Positions 1-7,805 of a stretch of DNA of 9,746 nucleotides are shown here, piece after piece. The first letter of the stretch is position 1. Each line of letters opens with the position of its first letter. The notes under the pieces were generated by a model. The model was not told the DNA's origin and did no database searches. It saw only the letters and a list, made by a program, of their open reading frames with translations. Source of the stretch: Bacteroidota bacterium (GTDB lineage Bacteria; Bacteroidota; Bacteroidia; Bacteroidales; Lentimicrobiaceae); NCBI GenBank assembly GCA_023441805.1, contig JAEZNO010000042.1, forward strand, positions 1 through 9,746, given 5' to 3'. A program made the position numbers and the translations under genes.

Positions 1-2
1 AA

Positions 3-521
3 ACAACCCCCGACGCTCAACCCCCCTCATCTAATCCAACCTCTCTAACCGGCCTGGACCTAAGTGATTTATTGAAAGGGAATAAACCAAAAGCTGCAAA
101 AACAGCCTCTGAAGAAGAGGAAGAGGATCTCCCTGCTGAAGCCTATGGTTTTGAGCATGTTAGCATAAGCGATGTCATGCGTGTTTGGCCCTCAATGGCT
201 GAAGAATTCTCCCAGGAGCACCCACTATTGCAGCATACACTGCTGGTTGGCTCACCTGAATTGCTCGACAACAATGTAATAAGCATCACTATAGAGAATT
301 CTCTTCAGGAAGAGGAAATCTTCAGAAACAGACGAAAGATTACTATTTACCTCCGGAAGGCCTTAAAGAATGGCACCGTAAACATCAAAACCATTCTGAA
401 TGAAACTCCCCCTGAAGCCCGTAGACCATATACCGACACCGATAAATTCAAATACCTCGCTGAAAAAGCACCGGCTATAAAAAAATTAAAAGATCAGCTG
501 GGACTGGATCTGGAGATGTAG
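3..521 (+). CDS. dnaX: DNA polymerase III subunit gamma/tau, C-terminal part (5' end outside the window)
   Basis: The frame is open from base 3 to the TAG at 519-521, so about 172 C-terminal residues are visible. It starts with a Pro/Thr/Ser-rich linker, followed by the short LDLSDLL segment and a highly acidic stretch (SEEEEEDLP). A compact domain follows, with DVMRVWPSMAEEF, HPLLQHTLL and, near the end, RRPYTDTDKFKYLAEKAPAIKKLKDQLGLDLE. This is the typical C-terminal tau domain of Bacteroidota DnaX; the ending with PYTD, then AEKxPAxKKL and LxLDL, is what I rely on. The protein is the ATPase and scaffold of the clamp loader, which loads the beta clamp and tethers polymerase cores at the replication fork. 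The ATPase and zinc modules lie upstream of the window. TTG at 72 is an internal Leu codon, not a start. The gene converges on the DUF3313 gene; no clear intrinsic terminator follows it. Confidence 0.85.
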   Translation, partial: TTPDAQPPSSNPTSLTGLDLSDLLKGNKPKAAKTASEEEEEDLPAEAYGFEHVSISDVMRVWPSMAEEFSQEHPLLQHTLLVGSPELLDNNVISITIENSLQEEEIFRNRRKITIYLRKALKNGTVNIKTILNETPPEARRPYTDTDKFKYLAEKAPAIKKLKDQLGLDLEM

Positions 522-582
522 AAAATTAGTTTCGGTTGTTCCGATAATTCCGATTGCTTTAGTTGTTTTCGATTGCCTCGAT

Positions 583-626
583 CGGTCACTGAGCGGAATC
601 TCGTTTCTTCATGGTGACAGTGATCG
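583..626. other. Imperfect stem-loop downstream of dnaX
   Basis: CGGTCACTG at 583-591 can pair with CAGTGATCG at 618-626 (nine pairs, one of them G-T) around a 26-nt loop. There is no T-run on either side, so it is a poor intrinsic terminator. It lies between the convergent dnaX and DUF3313 genes and is part of a cluster of GGTCAC/GGTGAC words at 584, 613, 639 and 661, with GGTGAT at 715. It could be a decayed repeat element or a weak bidirectional transcription end. Confidence 0.3.
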
Positions 627-650
627 CTTTATGAAAGTGGTCACTATACA

Positions 651-725
651 ACCCCGTAGAGGTGACATTACTATAGAAAAACAGAATAACCCGATAGATC
701 CGGAACCCTGCAGGGGTGATATTAT
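651..725. repeat. Two degenerate copies of a 21-bp intergenic repeat, 54 bp apart
   Basis: Copy one is 651-671 and copy two is 705-725. They agree at 16 of 21 positions and all five differences are transitions. The shared pattern is ACCC-Y-G-Y-AG-R-GGTGA-Y-ATTA-Y. Copy two contains the palindrome CCCTGCAGGG. The element sits between the 3' ends of two convergent genes, a common place for short interspersed palindromic elements in Bacteroidota. A plus-strand frame across it reads PRRGDI and later PCRGDI; this is the repeat translated, not a gene. Assignment to a genome-wide repeat family is inference. Confidence 0.5.
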
Positions 726-734
726 GCTGACATT

Positions 735-1436
735 CTACTTCTCTTCTTCAATACGAATTTTCAGACGCTCCGCCCACCAGATGAACGATTTTTCAATGTC
801 GCCAAAAGTATTTGTAAATTTACTGCGAAGTGCCATGGTACCTGATCGTGTATCCAAAATGGCCGCTATGCGTTCATGGGTTTCACCATCCAGAAATTCA
901 GCTTCAATGGTAACAGTCCCTACGCCTATTGCTGTTCCCTCCAGGGTCTGCTTTCCAAGACTGGCAAGCTTTATGGGTAGGTAAACTGCTGAGACCTCCC
1001 CCACAACAGGAGTTGATTTTCTGAATTCAGTAATTGCTGCATGGACGATCAGCACATCGTTACCGCCCTCTTCTACTATAGTATAATGCTCTGACAATGT
1101 GTTGAAAACGGCAGTGTGAAACAGGTCGATGAGCCTTTTCCGATTCTCGGGCGAGACTCTGTTAATGGGAGATTTTGGATCATCAGATTTCCAAAGTTCA
1201 ACGGGCTGTATCCATATCTTCGTGTACCTTGACCAATCTGCTTCGGAGTTGAAATAAACCAAATTAGCCTGACCATCATCTCCTTTCTGCATCTGTGAGT
1301 AGTCGCCAAGAAACCCTGAAGGATGGTTATACCGGTCGTTGCTTACCTGTCGGGTTGTTTTACAATTGACTAAAAAGATCATTATACATATAGCCAAAAC
1401 TGCTGTACCCAATCTATGCATTTTCGATTTTACCAT
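735..1436 (-). CDS. DUF3313 family lipoprotein
   Basis: This is a 233-residue protein. Residues 1-24 form a lipoprotein signal (basic start, hydrophobic core, lipobox LVNC), so the mature protein would begin at lipidated Cys25 and be held in an envelope membrane. The mature part opens with the DUF3313 signature SGFLGDYSQM at 40-49. It continues with YTKIWIQPVELW at 71-82 and the alpha/beta pattern YTIVEEGGNDVLIVHAAITEFRK at about 118-140, and ends with a helix containing FIWWAERLKIRIEEE. DUF3313 proteins are exported and their molecular role is unknown. Met1 is followed by a second possible start at Met6; both keep the signal peptide. The gene begins 10 bp after the stop of the DUF1254-HAD fusion and almost certainly shares its transcript, so the two products may act in the same compartment. 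The function of this protein is not known. Confidence 0.8.
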   Translation of the reverse strand: MVKSKMHRLGTAVLAICIMIFLVNCKTTRQVSNDRYNHPSGFLGDYSQMQKGDDGQANLVYFNSEADWSRYTKIWIQPVELWKSDDPKSPINRVSPENRKRLIDLFHTAVFNTLSEHYTIVEEGGNDVLIVHAAITEFRKSTPVVGEVSAVYLPIKLASLGKQTLEGTAIGVGTVTIEAEFLDGETHERIAAILDTRSGTMALRSKFTNTFGDIEKSFIWWAERLKIRIEEEK

Positions 1437-1446
1437 TTGAGTAATT

Positions 1447-3921
1447 TTATAGATTTTCGACTTGTTCGTTGTTAAAAATTACCACAAAGTCGTTTTTCAT
1501 GCTGATTTCCTTCCATCCATATTCTGAACACATCTTACTCATTTTCTCGGCTTCGTAACTGTACTCTCTTTTTAAATCATCATGATTTACAATCATTTGC
1601 AAGCTCATCGGTGCTTTCTTACTATATTCAAGCATGTGATAATCGCCGGTTGAATTTCCCACCGCAATCACGGGTATCTTTCCTATTCTGTTTAGAATAT
1701 TTACCGGTTTGCCCGCCTCATCATTAATGGGTTCAACAAATCTGTGTTCACGCACAAAGCTCGATCCGTTGCTGCTTTCAACCCATGTAGTCAATACCGT
1801 TGTACCGATGACATTTAATTCAGGTATGCAGGCAGCAGATTCAGATATGGAGCGGATAAATTCAGTATCAGAACCTGAAACAATGTAAACTTCAAACTGA
1901 TTTTTGTGCAGGTAATCAATAAGTTGAAGCATAGGAGCATAAAACAACTCATTATAATGCTTCTGAAAACGGTCATCAATAGCAGTTTTTAAATATGCAT
2001 CCACAGCTTCCGAGTATTGATCATCAGTAAATCCGTCAAAAGCATAGAGCAGAATTCCATATAAGCCATCATCGCCTAAAAGGCTGAGTCTTTCAAAATA
2101 AGCCCAGTCTTTTTCATAAACTGCTTTGTAAGGTTGTTTTTGCGCTAAATCAGGTTTAAGTTCAATTTGTTGCATTAATCTTTTGATCACGAAATCAAGT
2201 AAAACGAAAGTAGGTTTCTCAAGCAAAAGTGTACCATCCATATCAAAGACTGCAACACGATTCTCAATTTCAAGGAAGCCAGGGTTGTGCCTGTTAGTTA
2301 CGGCACCAACAAAATCCCGGATAGATGCTTTGGCAGTACCTTCATTCCAAAGTGATAGTGGGTCGTCTGCAGCATTTTGTTTTACTTGTGAGCGTGTATC
2401 AGAAATCAGCTCAATTTCCCCAGGGCGCCAGGTTTTATCAAACCATGGCTCTAGCGGGCCATAGAGCCTCAGCCCTACCCACCATGCTTTACCGGGAATT
2501 GTCTGTATCCAGTTGGGTTCTTTGCCTGCCGGAGCAGTAGGTCCGAACCAGATATCCACAGACTTGTCGGGATTAATGATAATATCCTTATTCTGACAAT
2601 TCCTGCTGGGAAATTGCTGATCAGTCTGCAACAGTGACCTGGTTTGCGGATCGTAAACAATTATCGACCAGAAATCCTTTGCGGGTATTCCCGATGGCAG
2701 GTGTAGCTTATAGTTTTTCGATCCATCGAGATAATTGCCGTAAATATCATGCTCGGTCAGTGCATATTGAGAACCAATACCAACCATTTTCATTGCCATG
2801 GCGGGGGTTACTCCGGTAGCAAGATAATAGTAGAAAATCCTGGCATCAGGATTAAGGATACCATTAGGCGCAAACTGGGCGCTGCCACCTATGAAACCAG
2901 TCTTCCACCAACTGCCCGGGTATAAATAGGCGGAACTGTCGTGTGTATGAAATGCAATGGCACGTGCAGTGGCATTTGCAACTGCAGCAGCATCGGTGAG
3001 TATTGCCTTCATACGTGCATCAGGCGCAAATGGTTTGCCTTTCTGTATTCCAATTGAAGCTAGTAAACCGCGCACTTCAAGTTCAATTGATTCAAGTGGC
3101 TCTTCCTGAACAACACTGTTGAGAGCTTCATAAAATGAGAAGTCGTTTGAAGGGATACAGTTAAAATACTTTTCTGACATATTCTGGAACTGCATTTTCG
3201 GCGGATTCGCAGCTTCTGAGAGAGGATATATCTTAAAGTATTTCTTCATATTCTCGACGGTGCGTACGGTTTCACCATTGTAGATAAATCCCCTCAGCCA
3301 AATAAAAGAGCCGTAGGTTGGAGTTGGAACGACAAAATAACCATCAGGCACCTCGCCCTTATAACCAGGGGGAAGCAGCAGGTATTTTCCACCTTTGCCC
3401 TTATCCTGACCGGCTCTTCCCATATCGACAACAAAACGGCACCAGTTATCATTCACAAAACCAAGCACATCAGGGGGTACTTCAATAACCAGAGGACCTG
3501 GTTTTGTGTCAGCCCAAACAGTAAGGTAAATGGTCTCGGTATTAGCAACAAGATATAGTGATCGTGAATCTAAAAATGTTTCGGCTATAAGGATAGTCTT
3601 GTTGTCAGGACCAAATGAACGGTATCCTTCACGCGTTTGATACATTGATGCAACCGGAAAGCCTGTGAGAAAAGCCTGGATTCCACGTTGGAAATCGAGA
3701 TTGTCGTACACTTTCTTTACGGTCTCTTCATCAGGGTAACCATCAAAAAATCTTAAAGTACCAAGAGACGTTTCAACTACATCAGGAGTGGTAACCGATG
3801 CAGGAATGTCAGTGGTCATTTTATACTGCTTCTGCTGGGCTGTTAATGTCCCCCATGTTGCCGAAAAGGTTAATAAAATAACCGCTGCAACTACCTTTAA
3901 TAATGATTTGTATCTTTCCAT
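1447..3921 (-). CDS. Exported fusion protein: DUF1254 + DUF1214 + HAD-family phosphatase
   Basis: This is an 824-residue protein in one uninterrupted frame. Residues 1-28 are a signal peptide (likely cut near LTA/QQ), so it should act in the periplasm. A DUF1254-like region spans about 75-215 (ANTETIYLTVWADTKPGPLVIEVPP near 126-150). A DUF1214-like region spans about 390-500 (GIPAKDFWSIIVYD at 411-424, DIWFGP at 456-461, WWVGLRLYGP at 480-489). After a short linker, residues 524-818 form a HAD phosphatase: motif I DMDGT at 560-564 (nucleophile Asp560, acid/base Asp562), motif II VSGS with Ser682, a possible motif III Lys738 (AGKP), and the acidic motif GNSTGD at 755-760. The HAD part resembles stand-alone exported hydrolases beginning W...K..I..FV..VT that usually carry DNDGT. 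The fusion would be a periplasmic phosphomonoesterase tied to a DUF1254/1214 module; the substrate is unknown. No convincing promoter was found in the 166 bp upstream. It is followed after 10 bp by the DUF3313 gene. Confidence 0.85.
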   Translation of the reverse strand: MERYKSLLKVVAAVILLTFSATWGTLTAQQKQYKMTTDIPASVTTPDVVETSLGTLRFFDGYPDEETVKKVYDNLDFQRGIQAFLTGFPVASMYQTREGYRSFGPDNKTILIAETFLDSRSLYLVANTETIYLTVWADTKPGPLVIEVPPDVLGFVNDNWCRFVVDMGRAGQDKGKGGKYLLLPPGYKGEVPDGYFVVPTPTYGSFIWLRGFIYNGETVRTVENMKKYFKIYPLSEAANPPKMQFQNMSEKYFNCIPSNDFSFYEALNSVVQEEPLESIELEVRGLLASIGIQKGKPFAPDARMKAILTDAAAVANATARAIAFHTHDSSAYLYPGSWWKTGFIGGSAQFAPNGILNPDARIFYYYLATGVTPAMAMKMVGIGSQYALTEHDIYGNYLDGSKNYKLHLPSGIPAKDFWSIIVYDPQTRSLLQTDQQFPSRNCQNKDIIINPDKSVDIWFGPTAPAGKEPNWIQTIPGKAWWVGLRLYGPLEPWFDKTWRPGEIELISDTRSQVKQNAADDPLSLWNEGTAKASIRDFVGAVTNRHNPGFLEIENRVAVFDMDGTLLLEKPTFVLLDFVIKRLMQQIELKPDLAQKQPYKAVYEKDWAYFERLSLLGDDGLYGILLYAFDGFTDDQYSEAVDAYLKTAIDDRFQKHYNELFYAPMLQLIDYLHKNQFEVYIVSGSDTEFIRSISESAACIPELNVIGTTVLTTWVESSNGSSFVREHRFVEPINDEAGKPVNILNRIGKIPVIAVGNSTGDYHMLEYSKKAPMSLQMIVNHDDLKREYSYEAEKMSKMCSEYGWKEISMKNDFVVIFNNEQVENL

Positions 3922-4087
3922 TTGCCATTAATTTTGAATTTTTTCTTTTTGATTGTCGGAATTTATGAAACACATAAAATGCCATATAGCAAATTTCGGT
4001 ATAGAAAGAAGTTAAAGGAAAATTCTGAGGGTTCACATTGCCCCGTTTTTAGAAAACTGTGCAAAAAAATAGTGAGATGCGAATGTA

Positions 4088-5284
4088 TCAGTTAAACCTG
4101 GCTGCATAAGTGCCTGGCGACTCACCTACGAATTTTTTGAAGTCGGTGATAAAAGCATTGCGGGATGAGAATCCTGACAACAGTCCAATGGCTTCTAATG
4201 TCACTTCATTAGCTTTTCCTTCCTGAATCAGTGATTTAGCATGGTCAACACGCCATCTGTTTCGGAAATCATTGAAACGCTCCTTCTTGAATTCTCTAAA
4301 ATAATATGCCAGATGATGAGGTGGGATATCAATAAGTTTTGAAAATGAGTAAAGGTTGCATTCAGAGTATCGATAGGGTTTATGCTCCTCCATATAAGAA
4401 ATTACCTGATTTTCTATTTTCTTCAGGTATTCAACTTCATATGTACTGCTTACCTGACGGACTGTTGCCGGTTGCAACCTGGATTTTGTCCACCGGTTAT
4501 TCTGATCCTGATCAGGGATGCGTATTAAGCCATAGAGAATGGAGGGAAAAAAGAAAGTCGATATGAGCAAACCTATAAAAGCAACTAAGGAAATGCCCTT
4601 AATTACTTTAAGTATCGGGTATAAATCACCGAATTGCAACTGAAAACTCTTAAGTACCATAGCGATCTGAGTCAGAAGTACTATCAGTAAAAAACCCAGC
4701 AAGCAGAAGAGATATTTTTTAACGAAAATCTGACCGGAGAATACGGTGGAAAGCTTATTATTTCGAATGTAGGTTATTAATAAGTAAACCGACCAAAGAG
4801 TATAGCCCATTACAAGGATTAAGCGAGTGACAAACAACCAGACATGAGGAAAAACTTTGACTAGAAAAGTTGTTTGGTGATGGCCAATAAATGAAGTATC
4901 AGCTGCTAATTTGGAGGCTAGTTCTACTTTTTCGTTCAATGGGAGAAATAATTCGGGAAGAGCTGAGATAAAAAAGATAACCATAGGCACAAAATGCCAT
5001 ATATCACTGCGCTTAAGTTTAAGATTATCGGTAAGAACGCTTCTTACATACCAAAAGAGCATTGGTCCTATCAAATACAGAGGCGCAACAGCCACAGGCA
5101 TACTAATTAGAAAGATGCTAATTAAACTTGCCGATTTTGAATAGAGGAGAATATACTGATAAAGCACATAAAGGCTTGAAAATAAAAAGAATAAGCTTAG
5201 ATAAACTGACGAATGATACCGCTTTGAGTTTAAAAAAAGCAAGAGAGAAAGGAAAATACCAAAAATGGATAAAAATACAAGCAT
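4088..5284 (-). CDS. Membrane-bound AraC-family transcriptional regulator (7TM N-terminus)
   Basis: With the ATG at 5284 the protein has 398 residues. The first 255 contain about seven hydrophobic segments (roughly 2-19, 27-48, 54-83, 95-115, 142-171, 191-210, 226-254). A linker follows, then an AraC DNA-binding domain at about 308-398. Its first helix-turn-helix is NLYSFSKLIDIPPHHLAYYF (310-329), and the second region ends in the family signature with LSGFSSRNAFITDFKKFVGESPGTY. This 7TM-AraC type is common in Bacteroidota and is thought to pass an envelope or ligand signal straight to DNA. The frame extends up to a TTG at 5362, but that adds 26 hydrophilic residues ahead of the first membrane segment, and Met27 begins MLVFLSIFG, a natural first helix; I therefore prefer 5284. 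The downstream exported fusion gene begins 166 bp away and is the most obvious candidate target. The ligand is unknown. Confidence 0.85.
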   Translation of the reverse strand: MLVFLSIFGIFLSLLLFLNSKRYHSSVYLSLFFLFSSLYVLYQYILLYSKSASLISIFLISMPVAVAPLYLIGPMLFWYVRSVLTDNLKLKRSDIWHFVPMVIFFISALPELFLPLNEKVELASKLAADTSFIGHHQTTFLVKVFPHVWLFVTRLILVMGYTLWSVYLLITYIRNNKLSTVFSGQIFVKKYLFCLLGFLLIVLLTQIAMVLKSFQLQFGDLYPILKVIKGISLVAFIGLLISTFFFPSILYGLIRIPDQDQNNRWTKSRLQPATVRQVSSTYEVEYLKKIENQVISYMEEHKPYRYSECNLYSFSKLIDIPPHHLAYYFREFKKERFNDFRNRWRVDHAKSLIQEGKANEVTLEAIGLLSGFSSRNAFITDFKKFVGESPGTYAARFN

Positions 5285-5380
5285 ATTTTTAACCTTAGGA
5301 TTTAGAATGCTAATATAAAAAAAATCGGAACCCACGATAGATTCCTGAGTCAAATGGTGCAATTCCTGTTAGATAGGAAG

Positions 5381-6067
5381 TTATTCGACAACCATTGAAT
5401 CCTGACCAACATTGAACTTATAGACTTCACTAAGGTATCTCAGGTAATTCTTAACATTCATGAGCACATACGAAACATTCTTATTCAGGTGGTCAGGCAT
5501 AGGAATGGTTTCAGACTTATTTGCTTTCTCGGAGATATCATCAAGTCTGGCTCTGTAATTTCTAAGAAAATCAAGGTATATGGCAATTTGCTTTTCACTG
5601 CATTCAACACGATTCAGGTACAACTGCTCTCTTAGTGCTGCTACCTCATCTTTTTTAGAGGCATCATATTTCAGCGATTCAATTGATGCCTTGAGCTCAT
5701 CATTTTTATTAGATAACTCATATTCGAGGTCTGAAAACAAGGCTACCAGATCATAGTATTTGCTTCGCTGAGTTGAATTAAGATCCAGAATGGAGTCTCT
5801 GATATCATAGTACTCCATGATCAATGCAGTATTGGACTCTGAATCGGATGTCCTTTTGTACTTTTCTTCGTATCCTTCCAATATTGCTGAAATTGAATCA
5901 CAATAGTCGGTAAAGGCATTAACCTCCTCATCTGATGCAGTTGAAAGGTTTGACGGTATCTGAGGCAGCAACTTCAACAACTTGCTCTGATCATAAGATT
6001 GCGACATTGCGACCGGAGTGATTATAAACCAGCAAAATGCAATAATTATGGAGATTCTGTAATTCAT
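5381..6067 (-). CDS. Secreted helical protein of unknown function
   Basis: This is a 228-residue protein with a signal peptide at residues 1-22 (hydrophobic ISIIIAFCWFIITPVA, likely cut after AMS). The mature part is almost entirely charged and helix-forming: residues 45-75 and 84-180 are rich in Glu, Lys, Ser, Leu and Tyr with heptad-like spacing (for example ALFSDLEYELSNKNDELKAS at 109-128), which suggests a coiled coil or helical bundle. Residues 196-218 form another helix (VSYVLMNVKNYLRYLSEVYKF). Two cysteines (56 and 156) could form a disulphide. I do not recognise a family. A good -7 promoter box lies about 30 bp upstream, so it is probably transcribed on its own or as the head of a unit running into the AraC-type gene 96 bp further on. 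It should be periplasmic or surface-exposed; no function is proposed. Confidence 0.7.
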   Translation of the reverse strand: MNYRISIIIAFCWFIITPVAMSQSYDQSKLLKLLPQIPSNLSTASDEEVNAFTDYCDSISAILEGYEEKYKRTSDSESNTALIMEYYDIRDSILDLNSTQRSKYYDLVALFSDLEYELSNKNDELKASIESLKYDASKKDEVAALREQLYLNRVECSEKQIAIYLDFLRNYRARLDDISEKANKSETIPMPDHLNKNVSYVLMNVKNYLRYLSEVYKFNVGQDSMVVE

Positions 6068-6098
6068 GAGGATTGAATAAAGAGTGAAATATGACTCA

Positions 6099-6126
6099 CA
6101 AATATAGGGTTATTAGATTTATCAAC
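6099..6126 (-). promoter_or_regulatory. Candidate Bacteroidota promoter for the secreted helical protein
   Basis: On the minus strand TATATTTG (6106 to 6099) is a perfect match to the TAnnTTTG -7 box. A GTTG (6126 to 6123), one base away from the TTTG -33 box, lies 16 nt upstream, slightly shorter than usual. Transcription would start near 6093, leaving a leader of about 25 nt before the ATG at 6067. Confidence 0.45.
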
Positions 6127-6274
6127 CTAATGAAATACTGTGATCATTTGCGGCGCCTCTTTTTAAGATAGACTGCCAACCAATATCTTTCGTAAGAGCA
6201 GCTGAGAGAATATCATACGCAGGAACGTAATCCCATCGTCCTTCAGCATTAGCTTCCCTGCCGGAGTAAAGGAC
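6122..6274 (-). other. Orphan 50-codon reading frame without a start, possible gene remnant
   Basis: The minus strand is open in the frame one base off from the 3' end of the PQQ-like gene, from just after a TGA near 6275 down to the TGA at 6122-6124. The translation after the PQQ gene's stop reads like real protein (GRWDYVPAYDILSAALTKD, then IGWQSILKRG), but no ATG, GTG or TTG begins it. Two readings fit: a frameshift cut off the natural C-terminus of the PQQ-like protein, or this is the tail of a deleted gene. Chance is a third. I cannot assign a family. Confidence 0.3.
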
Positions 6275-7805
6275 TCAAATCAATTGCAATATAACTATTT
6301 TCCTGAGTGTCGTATAAGATATTTCCAATCAGAACGGCATTTGAGGTTGCATCAAGTTCGGCAACCTGCTTTCCGGTATTATCAACAACCAAAGTCTTCT
6401 TATCTTTAGCAAAAAACTTAAAATCCTTTGTTTTAATATAATAGACACTTAATTCATCAAATTCTATAGTTCTTGAGATATTCAATTCTTCATCAACGGC
6501 CAGGATTTTACTCTTACTTGTGTAAACAAATACTTTGGCAGAATCTGAATACAAACTCATCAACTCCCCATTTTGATCTGTAATATACACCTGATCACCG
6601 ACAAAATAAAGCAGTTCTCCTACATGGTCTGTCAGGAAGATTCTCTCAGAAATCAGCATCCCGGTTTCCATTGAATACCTGGCAATTCTGTTCTTAAATA
6701 CCAGGAGGAATTCCTTGTTTTTTACCTTATAATACAGGATAGGGTCGTCTTTTACATCTAATAAAGAAAAGAATTTCTGATTGCCCGATTGTCTGTCAAA
6801 TGCAGCAATGAATGGTTTGCCAAAAGCCAATTGCCTGTTGCCCATGAAGGCCATTCCTTTATTAATCATATACAGCATACTGTCGATCATGAAAATTGAG
6901 GATTTACCGGCAGTGTTATCAGGGAACTGTGACTTCCAGACTATTTCACCAGATTGCTTGTCTACTCTGACAAGCTCATCTTTTGAAGCAAAATAAATAT
7001 TTGCACTGTCTGTTAAAGTGTTCGACACCAATTCTCTAATCAGATCATGGCCGGTTGACAGGGCAAATGTACCGGTAAGCAAACCTAAACCAACTCCTGC
7101 CGCATTTGCAATAGCCGTTCCTGTGTAATCTTTTTTGCCGGTAACCGCATTATAATCCCAACCTTTGCCTGTTCGTATATTCACCGAATGTAATCCGGCA
7201 GCAACCACAATCAACGTTGAATCATTTGTATAAAACAAATTATTCCAACCATACTCTCTGTTTAATTCTCTTTTCCAGATTACATTTCCATTGGTTAAAT
7301 CAATTCCTTCAAGTATATTCGAATATCCGGTTGAGCTTTTGAATTTATATCCGATGCCAATATAATCTACCGGGTCAACAAAGTATATGTTGTTTTTAAC
7401 TTCCCAAATATCATTTCCTCTATAGATATCAAGACAATAGCTTTTATTACCAACGGTATAAATCATTGCTTTACTGAATTGCTGCAAATAGCTTGACTCG
7501 TAAAAAATCTTTTTATTCCATAGAACTCTGGAATTTTTGGTATCATATTGGACAATATCTCCTTTATTATCAAGCCATTTTTGTTTTCTTACCCCACGCA
7601 ATTGAACAGTCAATAATCCGGTTGTTGTATCGATAAACGATTCATGGATTCTTTTGGGAAATACATATTCAACACCTGTAATCTCAGAATTATCAACAAG
7701 GTTTTTGCCTACCGTTTTCTCATTATTCAGTACAAAAACTTGCCTCTCCTGACTAAATCCGGCAATCGTGACCAAGAGTAATAGGCCAAATATTAATGTT
7801 CTCAT
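6249..7805 (-). CDS. Secreted PQQ-like beta-propeller repeat protein
   Basis: This is a 518-residue protein. Residues 1-18 are a signal peptide (hydrophobic LIFGLLLLVTIAGF, cut near FSQ). The rest contains propeller-type repeats in which an Asp-x-x-x-Gly turn is followed by a Trp or aromatic strand: QYDTKNSRVLWNKKI (86-100), GIDLTNGNVIWKREL (167-181), VRVDKQSGEIVWKSQF (279-294), AAFDRQSGNQKFFS (334-347) and weaker ones to the end (ARYSMETGMLISE, VVDNTGKQVAELD). This matches PQQ-like/YVTN-type folds used as binding scaffolds. No pyrroloquinoline cofactor or catalytic site is evident, so an enzyme activity should not be assumed. Residues 228-252 are an unusual Gly/Ala-rich hydrophobic insert (GTAIANAAGVGLGLLTGTFA). 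The start is an ATG right before the signal peptide; no clear promoter or Shine-Dalgarno was seen. The 3' end is followed by an out-of-frame open stretch that may be lost sequence. Confidence 0.7.
   Translation of the reverse strand: MRTLIFGLLLLVTIAGFSQERQVFVLNNEKTVGKNLVDNSEITGVEYVFPKRIHESFIDTTTGLLTVQLRGVRKQKWLDNKGDIVQYDTKNSRVLWNKKIFYESSYLQQFSKAMIYTVGNKSYCLDIYRGNDIWEVKNNIYFVDPVDYIGIGYKFKSSTGYSNILEGIDLTNGNVIWKRELNREYGWNNLFYTNDSTLIVVAAGLHSVNIRTGKGWDYNAVTGKKDYTGTAIANAAGVGLGLLTGTFALSTGHDLIRELVSNTLTDSANIYFASKDELVRVDKQSGEIVWKSQFPDNTAGKSSIFMIDSMLYMINKGMAFMGNRQLAFGKPFIAAFDRQSGNQKFFSLLDVKDDPILYYKVKNKEFLLVFKNRIARYSMETGMLISERIFLTDHVGELLYFVGDQVYITDQNGELMSLYSDSAKVFVYTSKSKILAVDEELNISRTIEFDELSVYYIKTKDFKFFAKDKKTLVVDNTGKQVAELDATSNAVLIGNILYDTQENSYIAIDLSPLLRQGS

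Noticed and set aside
631..984. Plus-strand open frame of 117 codons overlapping the DUF3313 gene
   Set aside because: It is antisense to a well-supported gene, and its N-terminal part is only the intergenic repeat translated (PRRGDI, PCRGDI). No family signature.
3922..4087. Possible promoter for the DUF1254-HAD gene (minus strand TTTG near 3993 and a TATGTGTT-like box)
   Set aside because: The -7 candidate matches only part of TAnnTTTG, and no other well-spaced pair exists in this gap. Too weak to annotate.
5285..5362. Longer AraC-type protein starting at TTG 5362
   Set aside because: TTG start, hydrophilic 26-residue extension ahead of the first membrane helix, and a natural ATG at 5284 directly before the hydrophobic segment.
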